A DNA stretch of 64,000 bases from Solirubrobacteraceae bacterium (GTDB lineage Bacteria > Actinomycetota > Thermoleophilia > Solirubrobacterales > Solirubrobacteraceae). Positions 25,578-34,536 of this stretch are shown in pieces (the first letter of the stretch is position 1; every line of letters starts with the position of its first letter). Below the pieces are notes generated by a model. It saw nothing but the letters and a program-made list of their open reading frames with translations, had not been told where the DNA came from and did not search any database. Made by a program: the position numbers and the translations under genes. The DNA lies in assembly GCA_016462625.1 (NCBI GenBank), contig JAEMSV010000005.1:30633-94632 (forward strand), in the 5' to 3' direction.

Positions 25578-26012
25578 GTTCGTGCGGTCGTCCGACAGCG
25601 CAACGGCGGCGATCGGCTGCCGGTCGCGCTCGAGGTCCTGCAGTTGAGGGCCGAGCCGGAGGTCCGACCAGTCGGGGTCGGTGAGGATCGCGGCGAACGC
25701 GCCGTCCTTCGTCGACCGTGCCGCCCGGTCGTCTGCGGATGCGGCGGGGGTCGGCCGCCAGCCGGCGGCGAGCATTCCGCGCCAGACCACATCGCGGACC
25801 GCGGCCGAGGAGCGCAGCGGCGGGTCGGCTTCCAGGGACGGCGCGATCAGGAGGTACCGGCGGCACATCTCGGGCGTGACGGGGCACTCGTACGAGTGCC
25901 CGATGACGCGGACGGCCTCGGGCAGCGCGAGTGCCTCGGTGGGCGGCGCGTCCTCATCGGCCGCGCAGCCGGCGAGCACGAAGACGGCGACGAGGGCGAG
26001 AGCGAGCCGCAT
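25575..26012 (-). CDS. Putative lipoprotein
   Basis: A 145-residue exported protein. The N terminus MRLALALVAVFVLAGCAADED is a lipoprotein signal with lipobox LAGC, so it would be lipid-anchored through the cysteine near residue 16. The mature part has two further cysteines in YECPVTPEMCRRY, which may form a disulfide, then an acidic region. No family recognised. ATG 26012 is placed 7 bases after TACGGT (leaderless). Confidence 0.8.
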   Translation of the reverse strand: MRLALALVAVFVLAGCAADEDAPPTEALALPEAVRVIGHSYECPVTPEMCRRYLLIAPSLEADPPLRSSAAVRDVVWRGMLAAGWRPTPAASADDRAARSTKDGAFAAILTDPDWSDLRLGPQLQDLERDRQPIAAVALSDDRTN

Positions 26013-26019
26013 CGGCGGA

Positions 26020-26025
26020 ACCGTA
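26020..26025 (-). promoter_or_regulatory. -10 hexamer TACGGT, leaderless promoter of the lipoprotein gene
   Basis: Minus-strand TACGGT, 7 bases, ATG 26012. Divergent from the TAGCCT promoter at 26065. Confidence 0.65.
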
Positions 26026-26064
26026 CCGATGGGTAGGACGCGACGAGACTGGCCGGTTGGCCAG

Positions 26065-26070
26065 TAGCCT
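26065..26070 (+). promoter_or_regulatory. -10 hexamer TAGCCT, leaderless promoter of the MBL-fold gene
   Basis: TAGCCT, 8 bases, then GTG 26079; no Shine-Dalgarno sequence between. Confidence 0.65.
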
Positions 26071-26078
26071 GGCTCGCC

Positions 26079-27083
26079 GTGACCCAGACCGCCCGCAAGC
26101 GCGAACTCGGCCGCGGGGAGCGCGTTCTTCCCGGCGTGTGGCGCCTGCGCCTCCCGCTCCCGTGGCCCGGAGTTCCGCACGGCAACGCGTGGGCGCTCGC
26201 CGCAGGCGACGGCATCGTCCTCGTCGACACCGGCATCCACGAGCCGGGCTCGATGGACCAGCTGGTCCGTGCGCTCGACCAGGTCAACCTCAAGCTCGAG
26301 CACATCAAGCTGCTCGTCTGCACCCACGCGCACAGCGACCACTACGGCCAGGCCGCGACGATCGTCGACCAGATCGGCTGCGAGCTGTGGATGCACCCGG
26401 CCTACGAGGACATGGTCAAGCACGCCGAGGACCCGGAGGGCGCCCTGAACCGCCGCCTGGAGATCGCCCTCCAGAGCGGGGTTCCCGAGGCGCCGCTGCG
26501 GAAGTTCGCCGAGGAGCGCAAGGGCGCGAACCCCGGCATCGCGCGGGTCATCGCTCCGGATCGCCCGCTGGTCCCCGGCGTCGAGATCGAGACCGACCTC
26601 GGCACGTGGACGGTCCACAACACACCCGGCCACGCGCCGAACCACGTCTGCCTGTTCCAGCCCGAGCACCGGCTGCTCATCAGCGGCGACCACCTCCTCG
26701 GGCGCGTCAGCCTGTTCTTCGACCACGGCTACACGCCCGACCCGGCCGGCGAGTTCCTCGCGTCGCTGGACGTCGTCGAGGGGCTCGACGCGCGGCTCTG
26801 CCTCGCGGGCCACGGCCGCACGTTCAGCGACCTGCAGGCGCACATCGACGCCAATCGCAAGCTGGTCCACGAGCGGCTCGACGCGGCGGAGCGCGTCGTC
26901 TCCGAGAGCGGGCCGATCTCGCCCTTCGACGCGGCGTTCGGCGTGTACGGCGAGGCGATCAAGCACATTCCGCCGTACTGGTGGACGACGAAGATGATCG
27001 TCTACATGGAGCACCTCGAGGTCACCGGGCGCGTGCGCAGGATCACGGAATCCGGCGAGCCCGACCGGTTCGTCAAGCCGTAG
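26079..27083 (+). CDS. Metallo-beta-lactamase-fold hydrolase
   Basis: A 334-residue MBL-fold hydrolase of the glyoxalase II-like group. Zinc ligands are in THAHSDHYGQ (HxHxDH), NTPGHAPNHV, LISGDHLLG (aspartate) and CLAGHGRTF. A C-terminal helical extension (about 235-334) with YWWTTKMIVYMEHLEVTGRV resembles the winged-helix-like tail seen in LACTB2-like proteins. Substrate unknown. The GTG start is fixed by the promoter at 26065-26070. metF follows 24 bases downstream and has its own candidate -10. Confidence 0.9.
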   Translation: MTQTARKRELGRGERVLPGVWRLRLPLPWPGVPHGNAWALAAGDGIVLVDTGIHEPGSMDQLVRALDQVNLKLEHIKLLVCTHAHSDHYGQAATIVDQIGCELWMHPAYEDMVKHAEDPEGALNRRLEIALQSGVPEAPLRKFAEERKGANPGIARVIAPDRPLVPGVEIETDLGTWTVHNTPGHAPNHVCLFQPEHRLLISGDHLLGRVSLFFDHGYTPDPAGEFLASLDVVEGLDARLCLAGHGRTFSDLQAHIDANRKLVHERLDAAERVVSESGPISPFDAAFGVYGEAIKHIPPYWWTTKMIVYMEHLEVTGRVRRITESGEPDRFVKP

Positions 27084-27089
27084 TTCCTC

Positions 27090-27095
27090 TAATCT
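27090..27095 (+). promoter_or_regulatory. -10 hexamer TAATCT upstream of metF
   Basis: TAATCT ends 12 bases before ATG 27108. This argues against the in-frame GTG at 27099, which would be only 3 bases from the hexamer. Confidence 0.55.
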
Positions 27096-27107
27096 CCTGT
27101 GCCAACG

Positions 27108-28007
27108 ATGCGCATCGACGAGATCATCGAGAACGCCGCCCGCCCGGTCTTCTCCTTCGAGTTCTTCCCGCCCAAGACGCCTGAGGGCGAGGCCAACCTC
27201 CAGCGCGCGCTGGAGGAGCTGCAGGCGCTCAAGCCCGACTACGTCTCCGTGACGTACGGCGCGGGCGGATCGACCCGCGGCAAGACGCTGGACATCATCG
27301 GCGACATCAAGCGCCAGCACGGCCTCGAGGCGATGGCGCACTTCACGTGCGTCAACGCGACGACCGACGATCTCCGCGGCGTGCTGAACGAGATGCGCGA
27401 GGCCGGCATCGACAACGTGCTCGCGCTCCGCGGCGACCCGCCCGCAGGGCAGGAGCGCTGGACGAAGACCGAAGGCGGCCTCGAGTACTCACGCGAGCTG
27501 GTCGAGCTGATCGAGGACGAGTACGAGTTCGCGATCGGCGCGGCGTGCTTCCCCGAGGTCCACATCGACGCGAGCGACGCCGAGGCGGACCTGCGCTACC
27601 TCAAGGAGAAGGTCGACGCCGGGGCCAAGTTCCTCATCACCCAGCTCTTCTTCGACAACGCGTACTACTACGACTTCGTCGATCGCGCGCGGGAGATCGG
27701 CATCGACGTCCCGATCATCGCGGGCATCATGCCGATCATGAACGCGGGCCAGGTCAAGCGGATGACCGCGATGTGCGGGTCGGCGATCCCCGAGGCGCTC
27801 CAGGAGCAGCTCGAGCAGCGCGCCGATGATCCCGCGGCGGCCGCCGAGCTGGGTGTCGCCTACGCGACGCTGCAGTGCGCGGATCTGCTCGCCAACGGCG
27901 CGCCGGGGATCCATTTCTACACGCTGAACAAGTCGCCCTCCACCCGGGCGATCCTCAGTGCGCTGCGGCTGATGAAGCCGTGGGAGCGCGCCGGCGCACC
28001 CGTCTAG
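27108..28007 (+). CDS. metF: 5,10-methylenetetrahydrofolate reductase
   Basis: A 299-residue flavoprotein reducing methylene-THF to methyl-THF for methionine synthesis. The TIM-barrel signatures are clear: FSFEFFPPKTPEGE with the catalytic glutamate, YVSVTYGAGGSTR, MAHFTCVN, NVLALRGDPP, ACFPEVHIDA, FLITQLFFDN and PIIAGIMPIMN. Length matches bacterial MetF. Regulation by methionine or B12 is not visible: the gap upstream is too short for a riboswitch. Confidence 0.97.
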   Translation: MRIDEIIENAARPVFSFEFFPPKTPEGEANLQRALEELQALKPDYVSVTYGAGGSTRGKTLDIIGDIKRQHGLEAMAHFTCVNATTDDLRGVLNEMREAGIDNVLALRGDPPAGQERWTKTEGGLEYSRELVELIEDEYEFAIGAACFPEVHIDASDAEADLRYLKEKVDAGAKFLITQLFFDNAYYYDFVDRAREIGIDVPIIAGIMPIMNAGQVKRMTAMCGSAIPEALQEQLEQRADDPAAAAELGVAYATLQCADLLANGAPGIHFYTLNKSPSTRAILSALRLMKPWERAGAPV

Positions 28008-28033
28008 AATCCGGCTCGTTTCAGCCCCTCCGG

Positions 28034-28062
28034 GTGAACGGAATTCGGTGAACCTGATTCAC
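28034..28062 (+). promoter_or_regulatory. Two tandem palindromic operators of the surface-regulon motif (site B)
   Basis: GTGAAC-GGA-ATTCGG (28034-28048) is followed directly by GTGAAC-CTG-ATTCAC (28048-28062), sharing one base. The proximal ATTCAC starts at 28057, 27 bases before the TAGCGT -10 at 28084, the same distance as at sites A and C. Confidence 0.7.
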
Positions 28063-28083
28063 CAAGGGCGTGCGGCCACGACG

Positions 28084-28089
28084 TAGCGT
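28084..28089 (+). promoter_or_regulatory. -10 hexamer TAGCGT of the second FG-GAP gene
   Basis: TAGCGT lies 43 bases before ATG 28133, leaving a leader of about 36 bases that contains a good ribosome site. Confidence 0.6.
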
Positions 28090-28132
28090 TGCGGCCGCGC
28101 TCGGGTCCCCCGACCCACCCCCAGGAGGCCGT

Positions 28133-29872
28133 ATGTCCTCGTTCGTCCGCAGGTCCGCCCTGCTCTTGCCCTGCCTCGCCGTATCCGCACTCGCGGCTCC
28201 GGCAGCTGCCCCCGCGGCCACAACCGCGGAGCTCCACACCACGATCACCGGTTTCGCGAAGTACGAGATGCGCGCCCAGGAAGCGGGCGACGTCAACGGC
28301 GACGGCCGCGCCGACGTGCTCGTCTCCTCCGGGTACTGCGGGCCGGTCCGCGTCGTCTTCGGCGCGGCCGCCGGCGGCACGGTGTCGCTCGACGCGCTCG
28401 GCGCCCGAGGCCTGACCATCACGGGCCCGGACGGCGAGTGCATCACTCCGGTGCGCCTCGGGGACGTCAACGGCGACGGCCGGGACGACATCGGCCTCGC
28501 GCCGAACGACAACCCCTACCGGGCCGAGATCACCCCGGGCCGCGTCGTCTTCGGCCGGGCGGCAGGCACGGTCGACGCCGGAGCGCTCGGGAGCGCCGGC
28601 CTGACGCTGACCCCCGGCAGTGGGGTGACGCTCCGCAGCATGTTCCGCGTCGGCGACGTCAACGGCGACGGGAAGGCCGATGTCGGCCTCGCGGAGACCT
28701 TGACGCTTCCGGGCGGTACGCCGCGGACGGCGGCGGGCGCGCTGTTCGGACGCGCCGCTGGCGGGTCGATCCCCGTCTCGACGGCGACCGGACTGCACGC
28801 CGTGCGCGGGGGTGAGCCCGGGTCCGCCGACAACGTCGCCGAGGTCTCTCCGGCCGGCGACGTCAACGGCGACGGGAAGGGCGACATGATCGTCGCCCTC
28901 GCCCCACGAAACACGCAGCTCGTCTACGGCCGGACGACGGCCGGGGTCGTCGACGTCGCCGCGCTCGGCGCATCCGGCGCGGACATTCCGGGCCAGGAGG
29001 GCGCCGTCTGGGACCCGCTCGGCGACATCAACGGCGACAAGCTCCCCGACTACGCGACGACGCTCCTGAGCGGGAACGACGCCGACTACCCGCAGGTCGC
29101 CATGTTCAGCTCGCGGACCGGGCCGCTGTTCCCGCTGGCCGACCCGGCGTCCCGCGGGCTGAAGATCCGCGCGAGCCTCGGCGATCTCGGCTTCGGCCAG
29201 CTCGGCGCGACCGGCGATCTGAACGGCGACGGCCGCGGGGAGGTCTCTGCGGTGGCGAGCTACCCGATCCGGTCCTCCAACCCGGACAACCTCAACTCCG
29301 AGACGGATCCGCTGAGCCTCAACTACCTCGTCGCGGGGACGACCGCGACACGGTCGGTCGATCTGCGGATCGCCGGGTCGTGGGGCATCCGCCTCGACGC
29401 GATCCCGGATCGCTACTCGCTCGTGGGCGGTCTGCGCTTCACCGGTGCCGGCAAGGGCCAGGTCCTGGCCGAGGGCGCGACGCAGCTGCGGGTGTACGAC
29501 GTCGTCGACCGGCCCGCGCCCGCCGCGGACACGACGGCGCCCGTCGTGTCGAACCTGCGGTTCGCCAACGCGAGGATCCGCGGCGCGTGCGGCGCCCTCT
29601 GCTTCACGCGGGATCCGGCGCAGACCAACCTGACGTTCTCCGTCGGCGAGCGGGCATACGTCGATCTGTCCTTCCGCCGCGATGGCACGTCGTCGGTCAT
29701 CACCGCGAAGGGCTCGATGTACCCCGGCCCCGCGTACCTCCGCGTCTACGGCCAGTCGGGCAAGTTCGGCGGGAACCTGCTGCCCGCCGGACGCTGGACC
29801 GCGACGCTCACCGCCACGGACATGGCGGGGAACAAGAGCGCGCCCGTGACCGCCTCGATCACGGTGCTCTGA
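28133..29872 (+). CDS. Secreted FG-GAP/VCBS repeat protein, paralog 2
   Basis: A 579-residue paralog of the protein at 22382, with the same plan: signal peptide (MSSFVRRSALLLPCLAVSAL, cleavage near AAPAA), an identical TELHTTI-type opening after the signal, FG-GAP repeats with calcium loops (GDVNGDGRAD, GDVNGDGRDD, GDVNGDGKAD, GDVNGDGKGD, GDINGDKLPD, GDLNGDGRGE), the VYDVVDRP junction and an Ig-like C terminus ending ATDMAGNKSAPVTASITV. ATG 28133 follows AGGAGG by 4 bases. The DNA segment encoding GDVNGDG recurs almost exactly four times (about 28287, 28459, 28650, 28858). Confidence 0.92.
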   Translation: MSSFVRRSALLLPCLAVSALAAPAAAPAATTAELHTTITGFAKYEMRAQEAGDVNGDGRADVLVSSGYCGPVRVVFGAAAGGTVSLDALGARGLTITGPDGECITPVRLGDVNGDGRDDIGLAPNDNPYRAEITPGRVVFGRAAGTVDAGALGSAGLTLTPGSGVTLRSMFRVGDVNGDGKADVGLAETLTLPGGTPRTAAGALFGRAAGGSIPVSTATGLHAVRGGEPGSADNVAEVSPAGDVNGDGKGDMIVALAPRNTQLVYGRTTAGVVDVAALGASGADIPGQEGAVWDPLGDINGDKLPDYATTLLSGNDADYPQVAMFSSRTGPLFPLADPASRGLKIRASLGDLGFGQLGATGDLNGDGRGEVSAVASYPIRSSNPDNLNSETDPLSLNYLVAGTTATRSVDLRIAGSWGIRLDAIPDRYSLVGGLRFTGAGKGQVLAEGATQLRVYDVVDRPAPAADTTAPVVSNLRFANARIRGACGALCFTRDPAQTNLTFSVGERAYVDLSFRRDGTSSVITAKGSMYPGPAYLRVYGQSGKFGGNLLPAGRWTATLTATDMAGNKSAPVTASITVL

Positions 29873-29882
29873 GAGCGAGCCG

Positions 29883-31610
29883 TCACCGGTCCAGCAGCTG
29901 GCCGATCACCTCGTCGGTGGCCCCGGTCGAGAGGGCCAGCTGCAGGGCCGTGGCGGCGACGAACCCGAGGGTCCCGTCGTCGCGGGCGCGGGTCACCCCG
30001 GCCCGCAGCCCGTCGGCGAGCTCGTCCTCGCTGAGCGTGCGGCGGGTGTCGGGGTCGACGAGGTTCAGCAGCAGCTCCTCGCGGGAGATCTTCAGCTTGC
30101 ACGCACCACCGTCGAGGACCGAGAGCAGCACGCGCTGCACGTCGTCGTACTGGGCGTCGCTCTTGGGCCGTTCTCGCGCCCCGCACGGGTTGCGGGTCGC
30201 GGTCGGCTCGTAGGTCCCGCCGCCCGAGGCGACGTACCCGATCGCCAGGCCGCCGCCGATCAGTGCGGCGACCCCGGCGCCAGCGAGCGCCGCGCCGCGG
30301 GCCAGCCCGGTGGTGAACAGCAGCGGGATGAGCGCCAGCAGCGCGAGCAGCCCTGCGAGCTGAAGCGAGCGCGAGAACGCGGCGGTGCCGGCCCGGTCGA
30401 GCTGGTCGTCGAGGGTGTCGGCGATGGCGTTGATCACCTGCGGATCCCCGTCGACGCCGGTGAACGCGGGTGCGAGATCAGGCAGGCGACCGTCGGCCGC
30501 GGTGACCGTGTCGGCGAGCTTCTGCGCGAGATCGATCTTCGCCTCCAGCCCGATCGGCGCGTCGAGGAGGACGGCGAGGCCGGCGCGCTCGGTGCGGTCC
30601 TGTTGCGTGTCGAGGTCGGCGGTGAAGACGGGTGTGAGCAGCAGCAGGCCGACGACGACGCCGGCGTGGCGGGCCATGATCGTCCAGCTCGCCGGGCCCG
30701 CGAGCGTCGTGACGTGGGGGACGGCGACCGTCGTCAGCGCGGGGAGCGCGGCGCCGAGCCCGAACCCGATGAGGGCCTGCGGGGCGACGAGCCACCACCA
30801 CGAAGCGTCGGGCAGGAGGCCGAGGGCGACCAGGCCGCCCGCGACCGCCACCGTGCCCGCACCCGCCGCCGCGGCGACCGGGATCCGCGCCTCCAGCGGG
30901 CGGGCGAGGATCGCGGCGACCGGCATCACGCTCACGGCGACGGCCGCGCCTGCCGGACCGTAGCGCCAGCCCTCGATGAGCATCACGACGAGCAGGAACA
31001 GCGCGGCCGTCAGCGCCGCGCTGAGGAAGGCCAGCGCCAGCAGCGGGCCGAACGCCGGACGGCCGCTGCCATCGTCGCGTTGCAGGACCCCCACGCCCAG
31101 CAGCCCGCCGATCGCGAGCAGGGCGACCGGGGCCTGGAGCGCGAACATGGCCTCCCACGACAGGTACTCCGTGAGCAGGCCGCCGGCCGCCGGGCCGAGG
31201 ACGGCGCCGAGCACGCCCGCCAAAGCCCACGTGCGCAGTCCGGCCGACGGCACGCGCGGGTCGGGGTCGTCCCCCGCGCGGACGAGCGCGAGCGCGGCCG
31301 CGACCACGGCGGCGCCCGCGACGCCCTGCACCACGCGGCCGGCGATCAGCATCTCCAGCGAGGTCGCCTTCGCGCACACCAGGCAGGCGGCGGCGAAGAT
31401 CACGAGCCCGCCGGCGTACGCCGGTTTGGGTGCCAGCCGCGCGGCCGGGATCGCCGCCACCGCGAGCGCGATGTTGAAGGCGGTCAGCACCCAGGCCACG
31501 CCGGCCACCGTCGCGTCGAGCGAGCGCAGGATCTCCGGCAGCGCGAGCGTGACGACCGACGAGTCGGCCAGCACGAGGCCGGCTGCGAGGGCGGGGAGGA
31601 AGCGGCGCAC
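29883..31610 (-). CDS. MFS transporter (DHA2-like) with extra C-terminal soluble domain
   Basis: A 575-residue major facilitator, of the drug:H+ antiporter type by its opening (LPALAAGLVLADSSVVTLALPEI) and GRVVQGVAGAAVVAAAL. About 12-14 helices to residue 470, with a long polar loop (about 335-405) before the last helices. A C-terminal domain of about 100 residues follows, with two cysteines and SDAQYDDVQRVLLSVL, then mixed helices; this is not a standard MFS feature and I do not recognise it. GTG 31610 starts 5 bases after the stop of the 96-residue gene, so they form an operon. Confidence 0.88.
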   Translation of the reverse strand: MRRFLPALAAGLVLADSSVVTLALPEILRSLDATVAGVAWVLTAFNIALAVAAIPAARLAPKPAYAGGLVIFAAACLVCAKATSLEMLIAGRVVQGVAGAAVVAAALALVRAGDDPDPRVPSAGLRTWALAGVLGAVLGPAAGGLLTEYLSWEAMFALQAPVALLAIGGLLGVGVLQRDDGSGRPAFGPLLALAFLSAALTAALFLLVVMLIEGWRYGPAGAAVAVSVMPVAAILARPLEARIPVAAAAGAGTVAVAGGLVALGLLPDASWWWLVAPQALIGFGLGAALPALTTVAVPHVTTLAGPASWTIMARHAGVVVGLLLLTPVFTADLDTQQDRTERAGLAVLLDAPIGLEAKIDLAQKLADTVTAADGRLPDLAPAFTGVDGDPQVINAIADTLDDQLDRAGTAAFSRSLQLAGLLALLALIPLLFTTGLARGAALAGAGVAALIGGGLAIGYVASGGGTYEPTATRNPCGARERPKSDAQYDDVQRVLLSVLDGGACKLKISREELLLNLVDPDTRRTLSEDELADGLRAGVTRARDDGTLGFVAATALQLALSTGATDEVIGQLLDR

Positions 31611-31615
31611 GCGGT

Positions 31616-31906
31616 TCAGTCCGCGGCGGGGTCGCGCTCGGGGGTGAGCCCCTCGGCGACCATCGGCCGCCCGTTGAGCTCGTACCGCACGTCGACGCTG
31701 TGGTGCTCGCGGTAGGTGCCGATGCCCCAGGCGCCGAGGAACCAGCGCCAGAACCCGAGCTTGCCCTCCTGCACGAGCGACCGCGTGAACCGCAGCTCGC
31801 CCTCGGCGAGGTCGTAGTCGACCCCTTCCTGCTGGGGCACGCCGTTGATGTAGACCGACAACGGAGGCTGGACCTGTGCGGGCAGGCGAATGACGGAACC
31901 GGTCAC
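31616..31906 (-). CDS. Hypothetical protein preceding the MFS transporter
   Basis: A 96-residue protein, mostly beta by appearance: LSVYINGVPQQEGVDYDLAEGELRF, then GFWRWFLGAWGIGTYREHHSVDVRYELNG. No signal peptide or membrane helix, no family I can name. The GTG at 31906 lies 6 bases after TACGCT (leaderless). It shares the transcript with the MFS gene. Confidence 0.8.
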   Translation of the reverse strand: MTGSVIRLPAQVQPPLSVYINGVPQQEGVDYDLAEGELRFTRSLVQEGKLGFWRWFLGAWGIGTYREHHSVDVRYELNGRPMVAEGLTPERDPAAD

Positions 31907-31912
31907 GGTCGG

Positions 31913-31918
31913 AGCGTA
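31913..31918 (-). promoter_or_regulatory. -10 hexamer TACGCT, leaderless promoter of the MFS operon
   Basis: Minus-strand TACGCT, 6 bases, GTG 31906. Confidence 0.6.
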
Positions 31919-31949
31919 TCCGGGGTGGGGTGGGGGCCGGTGTCCTCGC

Positions 31950-31955
31950 TATCGT
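31950..31955 (+). promoter_or_regulatory. -10 hexamer TATCGT, leaderless promoter of the YgjP-like gene
   Basis: TATCGT, 8 bases, ATG 31964. Confidence 0.6.
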
Positions 31956-31963
31956 CGCCGCGG

Positions 31964-32623
31964 ATGTCCGCCGAGCCCGCTTACGCCCTCCGCCGCTCCG
32001 ATCGGGCGCGCCGGGTGCGGGTGAGCGTCCGGGACGACGGCATGGTTGAGGTCGTCCTGCCGCGCCGGGCGCCCGAGCGGCTCGCCGACGAGGCGATCGT
32101 CGAGCTCGCCCCGTGGATCGCCCGCCGCCGCGCGGAGGTCGAGCAGACCCAGGCGCTGCTCGCCGAGCGCGACGGCACGCTGCCGTTCCTCGACGAGGTC
32201 TTGACGCTCCGCCCCGAGCCGGGCCGCACGCGGGTGCACCGTCGCGGCGACCTGCTGCTCGTCCCCGACCACGATGCCGAGCCGGCGATCGAGCGCTGGT
32301 ACCGTCGGGCGGCGCGGGCCGAGATCGAGCCGCGCGTCGCCGAGGCGACGGCCGCCATCGGCGTCGAGTCGACCAAGCTCACGATCCGCAATCAGCGCAG
32401 CCGCTGGGGGTCGTGCTCGGCGACCGGCGCGCTGTCGTTCAACTGGCGCCTGCTGCTCGCGCCCTCGGAGATCCTCGACTACGTCGTATGGCACGAGGCC
32501 TGCCACCTCGTCCACATGGACCACTCGCCCTCGTTCTGGGGGCTCCTCGCCGCCCACCGGCCGGACTACCGCCAGCCCAAGCGCTGGCTGCGCCGCCACG
32601 GCGCGACGCTCGTCCTCAGCTGA
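31964..32623 (+). CDS. YgjP-like (DUF45) zinc metallopeptidase
   Basis: A 219-residue protein of the YgjP/WLM-like DUF45 family. The N-terminal half is beta rich ([20 protein letters not shown]); the C-terminal half has the conserved [11 protein letters not shown] and FNWRLLLAP, then [19 protein letters not shown], with the HExxH zinc motif and the distal histidine. Proteases of this group act on unknown substrates. ATG 31964 is supported by the promoter at 31950 and the conserved N terminus; an in-frame extension upstream has no support. Confidence 0.92.
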   Translation: MSAEPAYALRRSDRARRVRVSVRDDGMVEVVLPRRAPERLADEAIVELAPWIARRRAEVEQTQALLAERDGTLPFLDEVLTLRPEPGRTRVHRRGDLLLVPDHDAEPAIERWYRRAARAEIEPRVAEATAAIGVESTKLTIRNQRSRWGSCSATGALSFNWRLLLAPSEILDYVVWHEACHLVHMDHSPSFWGLLAAHRPDYRQPKRWLRRHGATLVLS

Positions 32624-32673
32624 GGCGGGCCGGCCCCTCAAGGTCGGCGTGTCCGGGGCGACTAGAAGCGGGT

Positions 32674-32697
32674 GGCATCCCCGGATCCGGGGATGCC
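32674..32697. promoter_or_regulatory. Perfect 24-bp palindrome upstream of the chemoreceptor gene
   Basis: GGCATCCCCG-GATC-CGGGGATGCC is fully self-complementary. It lies 50 bases after the YgjP-like stop and 30 bases before the chemoreceptor ATG, so it may be a terminator of the first gene, a leader hairpin of the second, or an operator. No T run follows. Confidence 0.6.
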
Positions 32698-32727
32698 GGA
32701 CCCCTTGTATCAGGAGCCGATCCGACC

Positions 32728-34527
32728 ATGATCTCTGTCCGCCACTGGAGCCTGCGCACGAAGCTGCTCGCCGGGTTCGGCGTCGTGCTCGTCCTCCTGG
32801 GCCTGACCGCCGCAGGCGGCATCGTCGCCATGAACCGCCTCGCGTCCGTCGAGCGGCAGACCGAGCGGGAGATCCATCCGCTGGTCGCTGCGGCCGGCGA
32901 TGCGAAGGCGGCGTTCGCCGACACCCACTACGCGCAGGCGGCTTCCGTCGTCACGGGGGACCGCGAGGACTTCCAGGACGACCGCGGCACCTTCGAAGAC
33001 ACGCTGCGCAGTGTCGGCACTCGGGTCCGGACCGACAAGGACCGGGCGCGGTTCGCCGCCGTCCGCCAGGCGTATGAGACGTACATGCGCGCCGACGCCA
33101 AGCTGGTGACCGCGGGGCGCTCTGGCGCAGCGGCTGCCGCCGAGGTCCTCGGCACGGACGTCGACGAATCCGCCGACGGCGTGAGCGAGCAGCTCGACGG
33201 CCTCGTCGCCCAAGCCGGCGCCGATCAGGCCGCTGCCGCCGAGGACTTCCAGGACACGCGCACGAGCGCGACCCGGCTGCTCATCGGCCTCAGCATCGGA
33301 ACGATCCTGCTCGGGCTCGCGCTCGCGCTTCTGATGGGCCGCTCGTTCACGGGCCGCGCCCGGAGGATCCTCGCCGCGCTCACGACGCTCCGCGAGGGTG
33401 CCGTCGACCCGCTGCGCGACGGCATCTCGGCGATGGAGCAGGGCGACCTCAGCCGTCCGGTCGAAGCCGAGGCGGTGACCATCACCGACCGGTCCCGCGA
33501 CGAGTTCGGCCAGATCGGCGCGGCGGTCAACGAGATTCGCTCGAGCACGCTGGCTTCGACTGCCGCCTACGAGACGACCCGTGGCGCGCTCGGTGCGCTG
33601 ATCGGCGAGGTGCAGACGACGGCCGCTGCCGTCACGCAGACGTCGACCGAGGTGGCGTCCGTCTCCGACGAGGCCGGTCGTGCCGTGTCGGACATCGCCA
33701 ACGCCGTCAGTGAGGTCGCAGGCGGCGCCCAGCGGCAGGTCAGCGCCGTGGAGAGCACGCAGCTCGGGTTCGAGCGGGTTTCGGCCGTGAACGCCCAGTC
33801 GGCGTCGAGTGCCGAGGAGACCTTTGCGCTGGCCCGAGCGGCCGGTGACGCGGCCGACAGCGGGACCGCTGCGGTGACCGAGGCGACCGACGTCATCCAG
33901 GGGGTCCGGGGCGCATCCGTCGCGGCGACCGAGGCGATCCGCCAGCTGCGCACGAAGAGCGACGAGGTCGGCGGCATCGTCGACACGATCACCGCCATCG
34001 CCGCGCAGACGAACCTGCTCGCGCTCAACGCGGCCATCGAGGCCGCCCGCGCCGGCGAGCAGGGCCGCGGCTTCGCCGTCGTCGCCGAGGAGGTCCGCAA
34101 GCTCGCCGAGGAGTCCCAGTCCGCGGCCGCGTCGATCTCCGAGCTGATCGAGCAGATCCAGGCCGACACCCGCGTCACGGTCGAGGCCGTGGAGGGTGGC
34201 GCCCGCCAGACCGACGACGGCGTCGCCGCGGTGAACCGTGCACGGGATGCCTTTGCGGAGATCGCCGAGCGCGTCCACCAGGTCAACGAGCAGATCGCCG
34301 GGATCGCCGGCGCCCTCACCGAGGGCAGCGAGACCACCGAGCGCGTCCGCGAGGAGATTCGCGAGGTCGCAGCGGTTGCCGAGCAGACCAGCGCTTCGAC
34401 GCAGGAGGTGTCGGCCAGCTCCGAGCAGACCGCCGCCTCCACCCAGCAGATCACCGACGCCGCCCGTGGGCTCGCCACGCGCGCGTCGGAGCTCGAGGAG
34501 CTCGTCGGCCGCTTCACTCTGGCGTAG
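32728..34527 (+). CDS. Methyl-accepting chemotaxis protein
   Basis: A 599-residue chemoreceptor: membrane helix 1 (about 12-34), an extracytoplasmic helical-bundle sensor of about 155 residues, helix 2 (about 190-213, [20 protein letters not shown]), a HAMP-like segment, and a coiled-coil signalling domain. The highly conserved tip [20 protein letters not shown] begins near residue 419. No C-terminal pentapeptide for CheR is visible. AGGAG lies 11 bases before ATG 32728. No other chemotaxis or flagellar gene is in the window, so its partners are elsewhere. Confidence 0.95.
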   Translation: MISVRHWSLRTKLLAGFGVVLVLLGLTAAGGIVAMNRLASVERQTEREIHPLVAAAGDAKAAFADTHYAQAASVVTGDREDFQDDRGTFEDTLRSVGTRVRTDKDRARFAAVRQAYETYMRADAKLVTAGRSGAAAAAEVLGTDVDESADGVSEQLDGLVAQAGADQAAAAEDFQDTRTSATRLLIGLSIGTILLGLALALLMGRSFTGRARRILAALTTLREGAVDPLRDGISAMEQGDLSRPVEAEAVTITDRSRDEFGQIGAAVNEIRSSTLASTAAYETTRGALGALIGEVQTTAAAVTQTSTEVASVSDEAGRAVSDIANAVSEVAGGAQRQVSAVESTQLGFERVSAVNAQSASSAEETFALARAAGDAADSGTAAVTEATDVIQGVRGASVAATEAIRQLRTKSDEVGGIVDTITAIAAQTNLLALNAAIEAARAGEQGRGFAVVAEEVRKLAEESQSAAASISELIEQIQADTRVTVEAVEGGARQTDDGVAAVNRARDAFAEIAERVHQVNEQIAGIAGALTEGSETTERVREEIREVAAVAEQTSASTQEVSASSEQTAASTQQITDAARGLATRASELEELVGRFTLA

Positions 34528-34536
34528 ACGGGACGG

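Noticed and set aside
28287..28880. Direct DNA repeats within the second FG-GAP gene as a separate repeat element
   Set aside because: The repeats code for the calcium loop GDVNGDG in frame and follow from the protein repeat.
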